From positions 1-42,445 of the forward strand of contig URNT01000028.1 of NCBI GenBank assembly GCA_900549235.1: 42,445 bases of DNA. Direction: 5' to 3'. This DNA comes from an uncultured Clostridium sp. Lineage in GTDB: Bacteria; Bacillota; Clostridia; Lachnospirales; Lachnospiraceae. Positions 29,271-37,985 of the stretch are shown in pieces (position 1 is the first letter of the stretch; each line of letters begins with the position of its first letter). Both the position numbers and the translations under genes were made by a program. Below the pieces are notes generated by a model. It had not been told where the DNA came from and made no database searches. It was given only the letters and a program-made list of their open reading frames with translations.

Positions 29271-31481
29271 ACCGGCTTTTTTGTGGATAACTCCATCCTC
29301 AATCACATATCCGCCATGTTCCTTCACCCGGTCCCGGACCGAACGCTCCGCGATACCCAGGTAGGATGCCACGTCCTTCACCGCCGGGTCCTCTCCGAAA
29401 TTCCCATTTTCAATGGCGTCTTCCAGTGATTTTTTCCGCTCCTTTTTCCGTTCCGCAGCGCTCTGTTTGTTCTTCGCAGCGCCCTTTTTCCAGGGCGGGA
29501 GCTCTGCCTCCGGCTGGATATCCCCCAGCACTCCCACGATGTCCACCTGATGGACCGGATAGCTGAACCAGGCATTGACTGCAGGGAACTTTGGAAACTC
29601 CCTCAGCGTCCCCTCGATCCGCCATGCAGTCAGCCCCCTGGCCCGCTTCTTTGCCTCTTCCACCATGCGCTGCAGGTTCATCCACTGCCACTTGTCCAGC
29701 CTGTTCTCACAGTAATTCATCATCTGGTAAGCGCTGCACAGGTCATCTTCTGAAAGGTCATCCTCCCACTTGAAATGAGCGTCCAGGTACTGTTTGCAGG
29801 TCTCACATACCGCCTTGTTTTCCTCCGCTTTTAAGACGTCCTCTGACAGCTCCAGCTCGATCATGTCAAGCATGGCGTCCGGGTCACGAGCGAACACCCC
29901 GGAACCGGATGCCCGGTCCATGGACTTCTTTCCGCCCTGGCTTCCCTTGCTATGATGGTGGCAGTAGATTGTAGCGACCTTAAGCTCCGTGCATACCTTG
30001 TCAAACTGGTTGCAGAAGTTCGCCATCTGGTCCGCGCTGTTCTCGTCTCCGGTAATGACCTTATAGATCGGGTCAATGATAACCGCAATGTAATTCTTCT
30101 TTGCCGCCCTCCGGATCAGCATCGGGGCCAGTTTGTCCATGGGCCTTGACTTCCCCCTCAGGTTCCATATGTCAATGTTCCACAGATGTTCCGGAGCCAG
30201 CCCCATGGCCTGGTACACGTCCTTAAAACGGTGCAGGCAGCTGGCCCGGTCCAGTTCCAGGTTTACATACAGCACACGTCCCTGTGCGCACTGCCAAGAG
30301 AGCCATTTGCGGCCTTCTGCAATGGCAATGCACAGTTCAATCAACAGAAAGGATTTACCGGCTTTGGAAGGGCCTGCGATCAGCATCTTATGGCCCTGGC
30401 GGAGCACCCCTTCAATCAGGCATGGGGCCAGCTCCGGCATCTGCTCCCACACATCCCCCAGGCCTTCCGGGTCCGGCAGGTCATCATTGACGCTTTCGAT
30501 CCATTCCTTCCACTCCTCCCAGCTCCCTTTTCCGATGTTGGTGTCTACCAGGAACTGTTTCTGGCTCCCGCGCATGACGCCCGGCATCCGGGACAGGCGG
30601 GACGGGTTCCGGTTCTGCTGGTCGATCTCCAGGCCGTTCCTGCGGCAGATATCATACAGGTAATCCACCCTCCGGCGGTATTCCCCATAATCCGCCGCGT
30701 CGATCCGTACAATGGCATGGAGGCTTTTCCTTCCGGAATGGACCAGGCAGGCCACCGGAAGCTCCAGCTCCCGGATCAGGGCGTGCTGTTTGCCGATCTC
30801 CATGCTGTCCGATTCCACCAGGGCATAGCGGTATTCGGTCACGTTTTCATTCCGTACACCTTTCCCGTCCAGGGGATTGAAGCGGATCCATGCGCCCGCC
30901 TCGCTGTTATAATCCCCCAGGACTTTTCCTATGTCCCCGCCGCAGGCAGACAGGGCCTCAATCAGTTCTCCTGCTGTGCGGTCATACGCGCCTTTATCGG
31001 CTGGCAGCCATTTCTCGTCCTTCTGCCAGCTCTTTACCACATATCCTACATTTTCCCCTGCTTCAAACAGGGCCTCCAGGTAACGGATCAGCTCGTCCGC
31101 CGGGTTCCATCTTGACGGCTCCTGTACGTCCTTGTCTTCCACCCAGTTGCTGTCCACCACCACGCCTTCAGCTGATATGGCATCATCCCATCCAAGGGCC
31201 ACGCCCGGGTCGCAGGGCGGCGTCCATCCCTGTTCCCTCGCATACTGCACAAGGGTCCCTCCGGTCACCGGGGAACCTGAACCATGGAACCCCGCCCATT
31301 TCTTCCGGCATTCCCCGGGATGGTACCTGCCGGGGTCCTTCCGGCTCCAGGCATCCCAGACGTCCACGCCGTATCCCTCGATCTCCAGGGCCATCCCCAC
31401 GTTCACCCACTGCTGGTAATCCAGTTCAGCCGGTTCTATATGATCCAAGACCTCCAACAGGTCATACTGGTTATGTTCCAT
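29250..31481 (-). CDS. Phage primase-helicase (PriCT-2 and RecA-like ATPase)
   Basis: A 743-residue replication protein. Residues about 5-70 match the PriCT-2 primase C-terminal-like module (LLEVLDHIEPAELDYQQWVNVGMALEIEGYGVDVWDAWSR). The middle shows a primase-type region (SGRKSLHAIVRI, QNRNPSRLSRMPGV). From about 370 comes a RepA-like AAA_25 helicase with Walker A GPSKAGKSFL and Walker B-like IAVIIDPIYKVITGDENS, and HHHSKGSQ. The C-terminal about 60 residues look like a helix-turn-helix (DVASYLGIAERSVRDRV). It is the key replication initiator and unwinding enzyme. Its 3' end lies in the iteron/hairpin region. Confidence 0.88.
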   Translation of the reverse strand: MEHNQYDLLEVLDHIEPAELDYQQWVNVGMALEIEGYGVDVWDAWSRKDPGRYHPGECRKKWAGFHGSGSPVTGGTLVQYAREQGWTPPCDPGVALGWDDAISAEGVVVDSNWVEDKDVQEPSRWNPADELIRYLEALFEAGENVGYVVKSWQKDEKWLPADKGAYDRTAGELIEALSACGGDIGKVLGDYNSEAGAWIRFNPLDGKGVRNENVTEYRYALVESDSMEIGKQHALIRELELPVACLVHSGRKSLHAIVRIDAADYGEYRRRVDYLYDICRRNGLEIDQQNRNPSRLSRMPGVMRGSQKQFLVDTNIGKGSWEEWKEWIESVNDDLPDPEGLGDVWEQMPELAPCLIEGVLRQGHKMLIAGPSKAGKSFLLIELCIAIAEGRKWLSWQCAQGRVLYVNLELDRASCLHRFKDVYQAMGLAPEHLWNIDIWNLRGKSRPMDKLAPMLIRRAAKKNYIAVIIDPIYKVITGDENSADQMANFCNQFDKVCTELKVATIYCHHHSKGSQGGKKSMDRASGSGVFARDPDAMLDMIELELSEDVLKAEENKAVCETCKQYLDAHFKWEDDLSEDDLCSAYQMMNYCENRLDKWQWMNLQRMVEEAKKRARGLTAWRIEGTLREFPKFPAVNAWFSYPVHQVDIVGVLGDIQPEAELPPWKKGAAKNKQSAAERKKERKKSLEDAIENGNFGEDPAVKDVASYLGIAERSVRDRVKEHGGYVIEDGVIHKKAGAGKTES

Positions 31482-31494
31482 GTCTTACTGCTCC

Positions 31495-33084
31495 TTATTT
31501 CTCTGGTATGTACGTCCCGGGGTCCACACCCGGAGGCGCCCCTCTCCATCCCATTGCGGCGATCCGGTCGATCATGTTCTTGCCTGCTTCAAAGCTCCAG
31601 GTGCCTACATGGCAGAACCCGTACTTTTCCAGGCACCGGATCTGTTTCGGGGTTGTGAGCCCTTCTTCCTGCCGCTTATGGAGACGGTCCAGGATCTTTC
31701 CTGCCTTCCCTGCGTTGTCGATCTCATCCGGAAGGATCCCCCGTTTTTCCAGCTCCCGCTTCTGGCTGTCAGACGGCGGGGCCATCTCCCACCCGAAAGC
31801 AGGCACATATCCTGCCAGGTCTTCCGCCTGGATGCTCATTTCAAACTGCAAAGGATCCACCAGCTTCTTTTTGCGGTTCTTCATCTCCGCCAGCTGTTTG
31901 GCAAGGGATTCCTCACGCTCTGCGATCACATCCTCAGAGGCCCGTTTCTCCGCCTCCTCCAGGTCCACCGGACAGCCCGCGGATTCCTCCAGGTTTTCGG
32001 TCATCTTCTGGGCTACTTCCTTCTTCTCACAGATCAGGTCCGCCGGATGGCACAGCTCATGGCGCTCCGTATGCCACAGGAAATCCAGCAGAAGAAGATG
32101 GTCCTTCCCTTCGCAGAGCCGGGTACCGCGCCCTACCATCTGGCTGTACAGGCTCCGCACCTTTGTGGGGCGGAGCACGATCACACAGTCCACAGAGGGG
32201 CAGTCCCAGCCTTCGGTCAGCAGCATGGAATTGCACAGGACGTTGTAGTCTCCCCGGTCAAATGCTTCCAGCGCTTCCGCCCGGTCCTTGCTTTCCCCGT
32301 TTACCTCCGCTGCGCGGAAGCCCTTTTCGTTCAGGATCTCTTTAAATTTCTGGCTGGTTTTTACAAGCGGAAGGAATACCACCGTTTTACGGTCTTTACA
32401 GTATTTCTCCATCTCATCCGCGATCTGGTACAGGTACGGGTCCAGGGCTGTCGCAATATCGCCCGCCTTGAAATCCCCGGACTGCATGGACACGCCGGAC
32501 AGGTCCAGCTGCAGCGGGATTGTCAGGGCCTTGATCGGAGATAAATATCCTTCGCGTATCGCCTTTGGGAGGGTGTATTCGTAAGCCAGGCTGTCAAACA
32601 CCTGGCCCAGGTTCTGCATATCCCCGCGGTCCGGCGTGGCAGTCACGCCCAGCACGCGGGCCGATCCAAAATGCTGCAGGATCTTCTGGTAGCTGTCTGA
32701 AATGCAGTGATGGGCCTCGTCAATGATGATCGTGTTAAAATAACCGGCCGGGAACTGCCCCAGCCGTTTCTCCCTCATCAGGGTCTGGACGGATCCAACC
32801 GTAATCCTGAACCAGCTCCCCAGACAGGACTGGTCCGCTTTTTCCGTTGCGCATCCCAGTCCTGTGACCTTTGCGATCTTGTCCGCTGCCTGTTCCAGCA
32901 GCTCTCCCCGGTGGGCCAGGATCAGCACCCGGTCCCCCCGGCGCACACAGTCCTCCGCCACTTTTGCAAACACCACAGTCTTGCCGCAGCCGGTAGGGAG
33001 GACCAGGAGCGTCTTTAAGACGCCCTTGTCCCATTCTTCAAAAATGGATCCCTTTGCTTCTTCCTGGTAAGGCCTCAGTTCCAT
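31495..33084 (-). CDS. SF2 DEAD/DEAH-type helicase
   Basis: A 529-residue helicase with all main SF2 motifs: Q-like LRPYQEEA, motif I LPTGCGKTVV, motif Ia ILAHRGELLEQ, motif II IIDEAHH (DEAH box), motif III GVTATPDRGD, motif V/VI MLLTEGWDCPSVDCVI and YSQMVGRGTR. The C-terminal 150 residues (AEREESLAKQLAEMKNRKKKL..., TPKQIRCLEKYGFCH) are a helical accessory region. It may help replication fork or recombination. One-base overlap with the upstream DUF669 gene. Confidence 0.92.
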   Translation of the reverse strand: MELRPYQEEAKGSIFEEWDKGVLKTLLVLPTGCGKTVVFAKVAEDCVRRGDRVLILAHRGELLEQAADKIAKVTGLGCATEKADQSCLGSWFRITVGSVQTLMREKRLGQFPAGYFNTIIIDEAHHCISDSYQKILQHFGSARVLGVTATPDRGDMQNLGQVFDSLAYEYTLPKAIREGYLSPIKALTIPLQLDLSGVSMQSGDFKAGDIATALDPYLYQIADEMEKYCKDRKTVVFLPLVKTSQKFKEILNEKGFRAAEVNGESKDRAEALEAFDRGDYNVLCNSMLLTEGWDCPSVDCVIVLRPTKVRSLYSQMVGRGTRLCEGKDHLLLLDFLWHTERHELCHPADLICEKKEVAQKMTENLEESAGCPVDLEEAEKRASEDVIAEREESLAKQLAEMKNRKKKLVDPLQFEMSIQAEDLAGYVPAFGWEMAPPSDSQKRELEKRGILPDEIDNAGKAGKILDRLHKRQEEGLTTPKQIRCLEKYGFCHVGTWSFEAGKNMIDRIAAMGWRGAPPGVDPGTYIPEK

Positions 33085-33533
33085 CAGAATACACCTGCCT
33101 TAAACTGCTTCGGTTCCGGGGCAAGATACCTGCTCACCCGGTTGTTTTTCTTCGCATTTCCATTTTTATCTTTATATTCATTGACCGTAATCTCCACTCT
33201 TCCACGTGATCCGGGTACCGCGCTCCAGTTGGGGCGCAGCGCCTCCCCCTTTTTCTTCTGGCCGATGCATAAGAAGAACTGGCTTAACAGCCACTCCATC
33301 TTGCTGTTGAGCTTTAAGCTCTCAAATACATGGTGTTCATTCCCGTCACCATCTACGATCACCAGATCCAGTTCTGCCGTATTGCAGGCGCACATCTTGT
33401 CGCTTCCCGGGAACCTTCCCCTCTGCATCGTGCGCACCTCAAACTCATAGGTCCCTTCCGGCAGGGGTTCAAAATCCGCGCCCTCGTTTTCAATCTCGTC
33501 ATCCCATCCGATTTCCTGTCCTAAATCTGCCAT
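33084..33533 (-). CDS. DUF669 protein, likely ssDNA-binding
   Basis: A 149-residue protein of the DUF669 family, usually found next to phage recombinases and thought to bind single-stranded DNA. Seen: PLPEGTYEFEVRTMQRGRFPGS, CNTAELDLVIVDGDGNEHHVFESLKLNSKMEWLLSQFF, a lysine/asparagine-rich end and the last residues KAGVF. The same final pentapeptide ends the SMC-like protein. It couples to the helicase gene by overlap. Confidence 0.8.
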   Translation of the reverse strand: MADLGQEIGWDDEIENEGADFEPLPEGTYEFEVRTMQRGRFPGSDKMCACNTAELDLVIVDGDGNEHHVFESLKLNSKMEWLLSQFFLCIGQKKKGEALRPNWSAVPGSRGRVEITVNEYKDKNGNAKKNNRVSRYLAPEPKQFKAGVF

Positions 33534-33547
33534 CTGTCTGATCCTCC

Positions 33548-34663
33548 TTAATTAAATACCAATGCATCTTTTTTCTTCATTTCTTTTATCATGGAATACA
33601 CTTTATCCCATGCCGCTACCAGGCAGCCATCCACAAAGTCTGGCGGATATTCCCAGATCGGCACATCTCCCGGGAAATATCCTCTTGCTTCCACTACGTT
33701 CTGGATATCCCACTCACACACATCATTGGCCACCATCAGATCCCTCAGCTTCTTTGGGATCCTTGGATCCAGCTTCACGCTCTCATGCTCCACTGGTGGC
33801 GCCGCCTTCTCTTCCTCTGCAGGCTTCTCATGGCCCTGGTTACTGACCGGCGGGCCTGGTGTTGCCGGTGGTGTCTGTACTGGAGGGCTGGATGGAACCT
33901 TTTCATTAACAGACGGTTCCGTCCTTGCCGGTGTCTCAGAAGTCTCTATAATGTGCCGGATCCCTGCATACTCGAAGGGCAGCTCTTCCGGCAGGCCGTA
34001 CCGGTTCTTTGCATCCCAGCAGCAGTGGTGGGACGTATACATGACCCGTTTGCCTCCCTGGGCCTTGTTCTTCCCCTTCTGGGCTCCCTGGCCGTCCACG
34101 TTCACCACAAAGGTTTTATAATTAGCAAACAACACCATATCCGCCCATTCCTTTACCATGGGCGCCACGTTTTTGCTCAGCTTCATCTCCCAGCGGTCAT
34201 AGGACCCCAGTTCATCCGGCTGCTCAAACTTGCGCATCTTTGCGTGGGCATTCAGGACCACATGGATCCCGGATTTTACCACCTCTTCCAGCAAGTTCAG
34301 GAACCGACCGAATTCCTCCTGGAGGTATACATACCCCTTTCCATAACCGAACTCCTCGATACTGTTCTTCTGGTTCTTATCGCACAGCTGGGTGACGCAG
34401 AGCATTTCCGTCCAATCTGCTGTGTCGATGACCAAGGTACGGCAGAGCTCCGGGTGCTTCCTCACATACATTACCTGCTCCATCAGCATCACCCAGCTGC
34501 TGGGCGCTTCCGTCCGGGCTACATCCATGTCCTTTGTGCTCCCCTCCGTATCGATAAACAGGGGATCCGGGAACCGGGAGGCAAAGGTACTCTTCCCAAT
34601 GCCCTCCGGCCCGTAAACCACTACCTTTTTAGCTCCCGGCAGTTTTCCTCTGATGATCTCCAT
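33548..34663 (-). CDS. AAA_24 ATP-binding protein (Sak4-like recombination factor)
   Basis: A 371-residue protein with a Walker A (VYGPEGIGKSTFASRF, about 19-34), the strand-acid FIDTEGS, and TLVIDTADWTEMLC and VVLNAHAKMRKF as further RecA-fold strands, which is the AAA_24/Sak4 pattern. A proline-rich linker (about 265-305, VPSSPPVQTPPATPGPP) leads to a C-terminal domain (about 315-371) with VANDVCEWDIQNVVEARGYFPGDVPIWEYPPDFVDG. It probably anneals or pairs ssDNA together with DUF669. It follows the SMC-like gene directly. Confidence 0.82.
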   Translation of the reverse strand: MEIIRGKLPGAKKVVVYGPEGIGKSTFASRFPDPLFIDTEGSTKDMDVARTEAPSSWVMLMEQVMYVRKHPELCRTLVIDTADWTEMLCVTQLCDKNQKNSIEEFGYGKGYVYLQEEFGRFLNLLEEVVKSGIHVVLNAHAKMRKFEQPDELGSYDRWEMKLSKNVAPMVKEWADMVLFANYKTFVVNVDGQGAQKGKNKAQGGKRVMYTSHHCCWDAKNRYGLPEELPFEYAGIRHIIETSETPARTEPSVNEKVPSSPPVQTPPATPGPPVSNQGHEKPAEEEKAAPPVEHESVKLDPRIPKKLRDLMVANDVCEWDIQNVVEARGYFPGDVPIWEYPPDFVDGCLVAAWDKVYSMIKEMKKKDALVFN

Positions 34664-35935
34664 TTAAAATACACCTGCCTTCCATTCCTTCTTTTCTTCC
34701 GCCGCCGGACGTTCCTGTCCGGCCACATATCCGTCCTCAATGATCAGGCTGCACTCCCCGCCAGTCGATACGCGGGTCGCAATGGCCTGAAGCCCTTCCT
34801 GCTCCAGCCACTGTCCGAACTCATGCAGGGTATCCAGATCCATCTGCTCCAGCTTGTCCAGCAGCACAAACCCGCATTCAGGATTCAGCCTGCGTACAAT
34901 GGCAGTGGACACCTTCAGCTGTTCGGAGCCGGACATATTGTCCCATTTCTGGCCATGGTAGACCAGTTCCCCGTCTTCCACGCCCAGGCCCGGAAGGGGC
35001 AGGTCTGCTCCTTTTAACAGGTCCGCCTTCTGGCTCCGGATCTCCTCAATCTGGGAGGTCAGCCGGTTATACTGCTCCCGGTATCCTTTGGAGTCCTCTT
35101 CCGCCTTATCCTTGTCCAGGTTTGCGCGCACCCTGCGGTTGATCTCCTCAATGTTGGAGATATTCTCCTCCAGTTCAGCTGTGGACTGGTCGATCAGCCC
35201 TTCCGAAGTTTCCCTTGCGATCTTAAGGTCTGCCTCCAGCTGCCCCTGCTTTGCAAGGAGCGCCTGGATCTGTTCCGTAACAGACTGGTATTCCTGCTCC
35301 AGCTGGTGGCGCCGCTCTCTTTTCCTCTGGTTCTCCCCGTTCTGCGCCAGGATCTCCTGCTGCTGGCGGATCAGTTCAGAAGCGGACACAGGGACAGACG
35401 GGACATCCGGATAATAGGGCTGCTCCTTTGCGTACTTCTCTTTCTGGTCCGCAGTGCGTCCGATATAAGTCCGCTCATTATACAGCTCCTTTTCCTCTCT
35501 CTCCAGCTCCGCCAGGCGGGGGCCCACTCCGATGATCTGGAGCAGGGTCTGGGCTTTTTCCCGGCTGGTCGCTTCCATAAACTTTGGCAGGTCCAGGGCC
35601 AGCTGTTCCACAAACTCGTTAAGGAGCTGCTGTCCGGCTTTCTTTCCGTTTGGATCCGTCACCTTCAGGTCGCTGTTCTTTCCCCTGCGCTCCACAATCA
35701 GGCCGTTATTCATGACAATATGTAAGTTGGGCGGGATTACGGAGCCTTCCCTTTGAGCCTGGGACGGCCGGTACCGGTCCCCTCCCAGGGCCCAGGCAAT
35801 CGCATCCAGAACAGAGGTCTTCCCCTGGTTGTTCTTCCCTCCAATGATCGTAAGGCCATTGGCAGTCGGCTCGATCTTCACCGCCTTCACACGTTTTACG
35901 TTCTCGATCTCCAATTTATTGATCTTCATTGACAT
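34664..35935 (-). CDS. SMC-like AAA ATPase (RecN/SbcC-type)
   Basis: A 423-residue DNA-processing ATPase. The N-terminal head has Walker A (IIGGKNNQGKTSVLDAIAWALGG), followed by QLNEFVEQ and PKFMEATSREKAQTLL. The middle, about 140-320, is a long coiled coil (LEREEKELYNERTYIGRTADQKEKY..., LEQEYQSVTEQIQALLAKQGQLEADL). The C-terminal head carries the ABC-type signature NMSGSEQLKVSTAIV, Walker B GFVLLDKLEQMDLDTL and IIEDGYV. ATG at 35935 is chosen (GGAGG 8 nt upstream); the longer in-frame start has none. It may have a nuclease partner elsewhere. Overlaps the upstream small gene. Confidence 0.85.
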   Translation of the reverse strand: MSMKINKLEIENVKRVKAVKIEPTANGLTIIGGKNNQGKTSVLDAIAWALGGDRYRPSQAQREGSVIPPNLHIVMNNGLIVERRGKNSDLKVTDPNGKKAGQQLLNEFVEQLALDLPKFMEATSREKAQTLLQIIGVGPRLAELEREEKELYNERTYIGRTADQKEKYAKEQPYYPDVPSVPVSASELIRQQQEILAQNGENQRKRERRHQLEQEYQSVTEQIQALLAKQGQLEADLKIARETSEGLIDQSTAELEENISNIEEINRRVRANLDKDKAEEDSKGYREQYNRLTSQIEEIRSQKADLLKGADLPLPGLGVEDGELVYHGQKWDNMSGSEQLKVSTAIVRRLNPECGFVLLDKLEQMDLDTLHEFGQWLEQEGLQAIATRVSTGGECSLIIEDGYVAGQERPAAEEKKEWKAGVF

Positions 35936-36116
35936 CTTGCATTCCTCCAAATTTCCCCTTATAATAAAGGTGTGTTTGTTTTTGTTTATTGGATCTGTCA
36001 CAGTGCCCGATGTGCAGATCCTTTTTCTTCCTGTAGCTCAGACACGGATACATCCTGCTCCGTTCCATACACCTGTTCTTGACGCGGCAGGTACCGCAGA
36101 CATCTTTGTCCATCAT
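35916..36116 (-). CDS. Small zinc-binding-like protein (66 aa)
   Basis: Possible zinc site CGTCRVKNRC...YPCLSY at the N-terminus, then a basic, asparagine-rich C-terminus. The GAGGCAGGA upstream of two ATGs supports translation, and it overlaps the SMC-like start by 20 bp. A small regulatory or nucleic-acid-binding role is possible; not recognised. Confidence 0.6.
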   Translation of the reverse strand: MMDKDVCGTCRVKNRCMERSRMYPCLSYRKKKDLHIGHCDRSNKQKQTHLYYKGKFGGMQDVNEDQ

Positions 36117-36126
36117 TCCTGCCTCC

Positions 36127-36309
36127 TCAGATCATAATGACATTCTTGGTGTCTGGCTCAAAAATCAGTTTAAAGCCATCCCCGTTACCATCTCTCAGCT
36201 CTGCCTCGTGTGGGCCTGTCATTTCGAGAACAAAACAATCTAAATTGATTGGCTGTTTCTCCAGATATTTACGGATTACAAACTCCGCTGTAGTTGTCGC
36301 TTTCTTCAT
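36127..36309 (-). CDS. Small early protein (60 aa)
   Basis: Unrecognised: MKKATTTAEFVIRKYLEKQPINLDCFVLEMTGPHEAELRDGNGDGFKLIFEPDTKNVIMI, mixed helix-strand. Very good ribosome site (AAAGGAGGTG). Possibly a small regulatory protein of the early operon. Confidence 0.65.
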   Translation of the reverse strand: MKKATTTAEFVIRKYLEKQPINLDCFVLEMTGPHEAELRDGNGDGFKLIFEPDTKNVIMI

Positions 36310-36325
36310 CGTCTTCCACCTCCTT

Positions 36326-36574
36326 TCACAACTGCCCTAATGCTGCCATAGCCACCAACGTCATGACCATCAGCATAGCCGCCAGCCAGATCACCGCCGG
36401 AATCAGCCACCCCGCCAGCCTCACCCAGTCAATCCGGGGCCTGTCTGTAATCCGCTGCCGGAAGGTAACCGGCTCACAGTGCCCGTCCTCCTGGATGATT
36501 ACCGCACTGCGCTGGCCGGTGATCTGGGCGTAGCAGCTTGGGTGATTGTACTGAGCCTTATGTAATGTCCTCAT
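36326..36574 (-). CDS. Small membrane protein (82 aa)
   Basis: N-terminal about 50 residues are hydrophilic with SCYAQITGQRSAVIIQEDGHCEPV, followed by RIDWVRLAGW and one hydrophobic helix (about 54-80, LIPAVIWLAAMLMVMTLVAMAALG). Could sit in the inner membrane, tail inside, as in phage exclusion or anchoring proteins. GGAGG before the ATG. Function unknown. Confidence 0.65.
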   Translation of the reverse strand: MRTLHKAQYNHPSCYAQITGQRSAVIIQEDGHCEPVTFRQRITDRPRIDWVRLAGWLIPAVIWLAAMLMVMTLVAMAALGQL

Positions 36575-36588
36575 AATTTTCCTCCTCC

Positions 36589-36873
36589 CTACATTAAAAT
36601 GAAATCCTTAATCTCCTTGCTGGTCAAAGGTCTACCCAGCACAATGCTGGCCGCCTGGATCGGTGTCAGCTTAATTGTCTTGGCCACCGCCCAGAGTTCA
36701 TGCAGAGTGTAGTTTTCTGGCCGGCCACGGCGATTCTGCACTGTCTTTTTCGTCACTCCCATTTTCGTAGCCAGCAGATCTTCACTGACAGCATAAAGAG
36801 CCATGTTACCATCTATGCAGGCCCTTACTACCCTGCTTGCTTCTTCCGCGGGATTGGGTTTTAATTTAGGCAC
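36589..36873 (-). CDS. Small HTH-like DNA-binding protein (94 aa)
   Basis: Helical protein with a likely helix-turn-helix, AVSEDLLATKMGVTKKTVQNRRGRPENYTLHELWAVAKTIKLTP, of XRE-like type. Start GTG at 36873 is chosen from GGGAGG with 8-nt spacing; an earlier GTG abuts the ribosome site. Likely early regulator near the immunity region. Confidence 0.65.
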   Translation of the reverse strand: MPKLKPNPAEEASRVVRACIDGNMALYAVSEDLLATKMGVTKKTVQNRRGRPENYTLHELWAVAKTIKLTPIQAASIVLGRPLTSKEIKDFILM

Positions 36874-36887
36874 TTCTCTCACCTCCC

Positions 36888-37106
36888 TTATTCCATGCTT
36901 TCATATGGGTCTGAAACAAAAACAAATCCATGTTCTCCAAATTCCACCTCGATATATTTTCCTGTCATAGGGTTGAAAAATGTAAGAAAAATCACTTCAT
37001 TTCCATCATCGTCAACACCATCTGTCAGCTTACATACGAAACATCCCTGAATTTCACTCAAGTCATCTGTACTAAAAGTCACCTGGTTTAAAACTGTTTT
37101 TTTCAA
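36888..37106 (-). CDS. Small early protein (72 aa)
   Basis: Beta-rich: TVLNQVTFSTDDLSEIQGCFVCKLTDGVDDDGNEVIFLTFFNPMTGKYIEVEFGEHGFVFVSDP. Start is the TTG at 37106, 7 nt after AGGAGG; an in-frame TTG two codons earlier is too close. Not recognised. Confidence 0.6.
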   Translation of the reverse strand: MKKTVLNQVTFSTDDLSEIQGCFVCKLTDGVDDDGNEVIFLTFFNPMTGKYIEVEFGEHGFVFVSDPYESME

Positions 37107-37118
37107 AACCAATCCCTC

Positions 37119-37709
37119 CTATCCTTCGTTTAAAAATGCCTTTAAAGTTACCTGCTCATACTCTGGCGGCTTTACAAACCATTCTGGAAGTTTAATACCA
37201 TATTGTTCACAAACCATCTTGACTACTTCCGCTGACTTATATGGTGCGATACCCTGTTTGTCCATCCGGTTTGAAAGAACTTTGAGCAGATTAGCCACCT
37301 CACCGGGATGTTCTGTCAGAGGAATCTGAATTTTCTCTACAAGCTTCTTTGCTCCATTTTCGATTCCTACAAAATAATTACGAGCCGCTTCACCTTTCTG
37401 GTTCTTCTGCATCATGGAAAGCTTTTTTGCAAAGCTGGCGGTAAGCTTGGCGTCCTGTCTTTCCTTTTCGCCAGTCAGCGACTCGTACTTGAGTACGAAT
37501 GGGAAATAATCCACATTTTCTTCCGCAAACTCATTTTCAAGAATGTTCTTACGGTACCACTTAGAATAATTGCTAGGATTCAACTCCAGAAAATCATAGA
37601 GTTTTGTCGCTGTGGATCTCCCCTCGTTATCAATACCCAGTGCAATCTCAATAGGGGTTAATTTTGATGTGTCTGTCTTGCCAAACACCTCGTTGAAAAT
37701 ATCATTCAT
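37119..37709 (-). CDS. AntA/AntB-type antirepressor
   Basis: A 196-residue protein. The AntA-type N-terminus is seen (TPIEIALGIDNEGRSTATKLYDFLELNPSNYSKWYRKNILENEFAEENVDYFPF...), followed by the DAKLTASFAKKLSMMQKNQKGEAARNYF segment typical for the family. The C-terminal part (SAEVVKMVCEQYGIKLPEWF) is a P22-Ant-like or unknown domain. In related phages these proteins bind the CI-type repressor and promote induction. It follows the Cro-like gene with an operator half-site region between them. Confidence 0.85.
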   Translation of the reverse strand: MNDIFNEVFGKTDTSKLTPIEIALGIDNEGRSTATKLYDFLELNPSNYSKWYRKNILENEFAEENVDYFPFVLKYESLTGEKERQDAKLTASFAKKLSMMQKNQKGEAARNYFVGIENGAKKLVEKIQIPLTEHPGEVANLLKVLSNRMDKQGIAPYKSAEVVKMVCEQYGIKLPEWFVKPPEYEQVTLKAFLNEG

Positions 37710-37727
37710 TTTGTGTGTCCTCCTTCC

Positions 37728-37744
37728 AACTTACCGATTACGTA
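37728..37744. promoter_or_regulatory. Operator-like repeat between antirepressor and Cro-like gene
   Basis: CTTACCGATTACGTAAG, matching the 17-bp palindrome at 37986-38002 in 14 of 17 positions. Probable repressor or Cro binding site. Confidence 0.5.
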
Positions 37745-37970
37745 AGTTCTCTTTAAAAAAAATACAACCTGCTTTTTCTGATGGAATTTCTAATGCTTTC
37801 ATTAGCTTTTCGATCACTGTCGTTGATGGTTTGATTTCCTTACTTAAAACTTTTAACAACGTATTTCTATCCACTCCTGACACATTTGATAAGTTGACTA
37901 TTTTATCGAGTTTTCTTTCCACCATTATTTTCTTTAACTCAATCACATCAACTTCATATTCTCGTTGCAA
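37731..37970 (-). CDS. Cro-like / XRE-family small regulator
   Basis: A 79-residue HTH protein (VDVIELKKIMVERKLDKIVNLSNVSGVDRNTLLKVLSKEIKPSTTVIEKLMKALEIP). This is the XRE type with the recognition helix near SGVDRNTLLKVL. The start is TTG at 37970, 8 nt after GGAGG; an in-frame ATG at 37985 sits directly on that ribosome site. It lies divergent to the CI-like gene and right under the early promoter, so it is the first gene of the lytic early operon, like cro of lambda. Confidence 0.72.
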   Translation of the reverse strand: MQREYEVDVIELKKIMVERKLDKIVNLSNVSGVDRNTLLKVLSKEIKPSTTVIEKLMKALEIPSEKAGCIFFKENLRNR

Positions 37971-37985
37971 TGCTCTCACCTCCAT

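Noticed and set aside
29133..29271. CRISPR array
   Set aside because: Repeats are only 11-17 bp with 35-45 bp spacing, contain mutual inverted partners, and no cas gene is present.
29117..29302. Minus-strand frame with repeated RERLK and RERHK blocks downstream of the primase
   Set aside because: The peptide repetition simply reflects the iteron DNA; no supported start codon.
33785..35017. Long plus-strand open frame (410 codons) and similar ones at 30186-31115, 31480-32544 and 14289-15425
   Set aside because: Each is antisense to a well-supported minus-strand gene, lacks a ribosome site and reads as low-complexity shadow sequence caused by GC-rich codon structure.
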